Positions 52,383 through 64,000 of a stretch of DNA of 64,000 nt are shown here, piece after piece. Under the pieces are notes generated by a model. It was not told where the DNA came from. It did no database searches and worked only from the letters and a program-made list of their open reading frames with translations. Position numbers and translations under genes: made by a program. How positions within the stretch are numbered: position 1 is the first letter of the stretch; each line of letters begins with the position of its first letter. Source of the DNA: Numida meleagris (lineage: Eukaryota; Chordata; Aves; Galliformes; Numididae); assembly GCF_002078875.1 (NCBI RefSeq), contig NC_034414.1, forward strand, positions 14,133,484 through 14,197,483, read 5' to 3'.

Positions 52383-52536
52383 GCGGAGGAGCGGCGTGAG
52401 GGTGGGATTCGGCGGGTCCACAGCGCCTCTATGCTGGGACCCCTCTCAAGGCTGCCCTCTACAGTCACAGTGGGGCTCATTCGCAGTCCAGGCCCGGGAG
52501 AGCGGGCAGGTGGTGGTTGGAGGCCGCCTCTTACTA

Positions 52537-52765
52537 CAGAATCACAGAATCGTTAAGGTTGGAAAAGACCACTAAGTTCACCAAGTTCAACCATCAACCC
52601 ATCCCCACTATGCCCACTGCCCACGTCCCTCAGTCCCACATCTCTACAGTTCTTGAACACCTCCAGGGACGGTGACTCCACCAGCTCCCTGTGCAGCCTG
52701 TGCCAATACCCAACCACTCCTTCTGAGAAGAGATTTTTCCTAGTACTAAACCTGAAATGTCACTT
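52537..52765 (-). mobile_element. CR1 LINE, truncated 3' end
   Basis: Begins with the CR1 terminal repeat in reverse complement (cagaatcacagaatcg), then ggttggaaaagaccac, cttgaacacctccagggac, and ctgtgcagcctgtgccaat. These are standard bird CR1 3' UTR motifs. It lies between the TNNT3 3' end and the MRPL23 promoter. Confidence 0.92.
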
Positions 52766-53565
52766 CTCGCAGGGATGGCAGGGAGGCTCATTTCTACTGG
52801 CCCTGCCTCCACAGCGAGGTCGTCTGAAATCTCCTGGATGTATGTTCTGCTGTCTTCATGACAGCACTGTGATTTTCTTTTCCTCACTGGTCGCTGCAGC
52901 ATAAATGTGCTCATGGAGAGCCTGAGAACGTAAGCTGGCACTAGAAGTTTAGTAGGAAACCAGGTGGGAAACCTCTGGTGGGCTTCCTTCCAATGAGGTG
53001 CCTCCAAGGCTGGTGACAGCAGCTCTACACAACAGCTCAAGTCCCATGTTTGTTAGCAGCTGTTCTGTGTCTCTGGCCCCATTTGGCATTTGTATTGAAA
53101 TAACTACAGAATTCATCGGATTTTAATGCTATATGTTGATTAACTGCCTCAATAAACATTTCAGCATAATATTTGAGTTAAAAGTGCTCTGTGCTGTACT
53201 GTGTCATCTGCGTTTAAGAAATGCCATGTGCTGAAAGCTACTACTTCCGTGGATTCATTCCTCCACACCCAAGTCCTTTCATCACTCAAACTTTTAAGTC
53301 TGCTTCAACTGCATTTGGCTTCCAGACAGGCATACAGATTTTGAGCTCCCTCAGAACAGAGTTGGGTTTTCTTATCTGCCTGCATGGAGGCTGTAAAACT
53401 GGCCCCGAGTCCTAGTTCTTAATTAATGACACCAAACCTCATTCCCACTTGCAGAACCAGATCAAATCATACTAGATAAGCATTTGGTCCAAACCCCAGT
53501 TGCCATTAAGTAAAATATGAAACACCATTCCAGAGAGCTGATGTTGAAGTAGGTACTGGTTGCGC

Positions 53566-53571
53566 TTTATT
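53566..53571 (-). terminator. TNNT3: TNNT3 polyadenylation signal AATAAA
   Basis: AATAAA on the minus strand about 320 nt past the TNNT3 stop, followed by a GT-rich stretch (ggaatggtgttt). It implies a 3' UTR of roughly 340 nt, about 53545-53888. Confidence 0.7.
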
Positions 53572-53888
53572 TACAAAATCCAGAGATTTGTACACAGCAA
53601 TCTACAGGACAGCATAGGGCTGTTGTCAGGAGGATAAAGGACATGCTCAGCAGGAATTGAAGATGCCAGCAAGGAGTCTCCTCAGTTCCGCAGGGAACCT
53701 GCTTCCTTTTGACTGAGGAAGCCACCAGACCCCTCCAGAAAGAGAAAAAGCAGCAGCAATAGCCAACCCAGGCCGATGTTGCAATTTTAGTTATCGCTGA
53801 GGCACAGGAACACAAGTGGTTTGTGAAGGAAGAAAGAGCAGACCAGCATGGTTTCGGCACATCACTAAGGGCCATCCTGCCTGGTTCT

Positions 53889-63274
<9,386 letters not shown>

Positions 63275-64000
63275 CTGTATTTGGAAACACGGAGCAAAAC
63301 AGGAAGGGAAAAAGAGGGAGAACAGTTAGAACAACAGAGATCATGCCAGCTGCTAAAGTAAAAGGAGGGAAGGGAAATTCAATCTTAGGGGAAACATCCC
63401 AAAGAAACTGGTTAAATCGCAAATACTTCCAAAAGAAACATACAGACTCGCATACCCCTTCTGCTAGGAGTGAATCTGTTTTTATCCTTGAAACAGAATT
63501 TGGCAGAAAAGAATCAAGAGATTGTATAAAAGTCCCAAACGTAGCATCTGGAAGGCAGTGCTTTCATGTAAATGAAAAATTAAAATGTCCTGACCAAACT
63601 CCAAGGAGGGCAGCTGGGCATTCAGGTGGAAGAAAACATTGCCTGTTTCAATCAGCCCTTCATTCACCGAAGTTAGCTTGAATTTATAGTGGTGTCACTG
63701 GTAAAACAGGCTTGGCCGATTTAGATTAAATGCCTCACATGGAGGCCAGGATGGAAAAAAACACCTGATGCCACATATTTTCTCTGTGCCCATTGACTCC
63801 TAAGACAGCCATTCTCTCTTAGCAAAATTTCCATAAGTTGTAATGGAAATAGTCTTTGCATCTCCAGGAAAGGTATAATTCCCTGAAATGTGGGCTAAGC
63901 CATCAGAGAGACTGACAGTCAGAGGTATGCCCCTGCAACAAGTGACCTTTTCCTGGCTCTCAGCAATGTGCTGTCTTTAGGAGTTTCTTGCTTAACATTT

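Larger units (their letters stand above)
52010..52530 (-). promoter_or_regulatory. MRPL23: GC-rich promoter / small CpG island of MRPL23
   Basis: About 500 bases that are clearly GC- and CpG-rich compared with the AT-rich surroundings, covering exons 1 and 2 and the upstream region. GGCGGCGG-type and CCCGG-rich motifs flank the ATG and there is no TATA box in the expected position. The transcription start cannot be fixed from sequence alone. Confidence 0.75.

Noticed and set aside
52059..52421. 120-codon minus-strand frame as an alternative MRPL23 start
   Set aside because: It reads through intron 1. The exon 1 ATG at 52300 with a gtgagc donor joins exon 2 in the right phase and gives the conserved VYPLFQLGG start.

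Overview
The window is nuclear DNA from a bird, most likely a galliform such as chicken. Two intron-containing genes lie on the minus strand with GT-AG introns. The repeats fit a bird genome: several CR1 LINE 3' ends, one mariner deletion derivative of the kind known from chicken, and worn copies of an ancient MIR-type SINE. There are no bacterial or viral features.

Right side (about 53.5-64.0 kb): the 3' two-thirds of TNNT3 (fast skeletal troponin T), minus strand. Nine coding exons join in frame with no gap, from a 19-nt microexon at 63256-63274 to the terminal exon at 53889-53937. The start codon and the variable acidic N-terminal exons lie beyond position 64000. About 1.2 kb past the TNNT3 poly(A) signal, a short GC-rich promoter region with a good CTCF-like motif starts MRPL23 (mitochondrial ribosomal protein uL23m). 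MRPL23 is also on the minus strand, is complete in five coding exons (52300 down to 41655), and encodes 155 residues. Its last intron is 7.8 kb and holds a palindromic element of about 290 bp.

Left side (1 to about 41.4 kb): I recognise no protein-coding or RNA gene. TNNT3 followed by MRPL23 matches the mammalian order LSP1-TNNT3-MRPL23-H19-IGF2-INS. This long stretch therefore sits where H19 and the shared muscle and endoderm enhancers lie in mammals, with IGF2 expected further left and off the window. I see no H19 or miR-675 equivalent. What the stretch holds is repeats (CR1 3' ends, two old CR1/L3-type reverse transcriptase remnants, a mariner derivative, two clear and one possible MIR copies), simple A/T tracts, and some AT-rich blocks dense in homeodomain, POU or E-box motifs that could be regulatory.

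The two genes do not form a pathway. One encodes the tropomyosin-binding subunit of the sarcomeric calcium switch and the other a mitoribosome large-subunit protein; they are neighbours by old conserved synteny. I found no new biological system. The points most worth a second look are the intronic palindrome, the empty H19 slot, the troponin T splice-site details, and the open frames that still look like chance.
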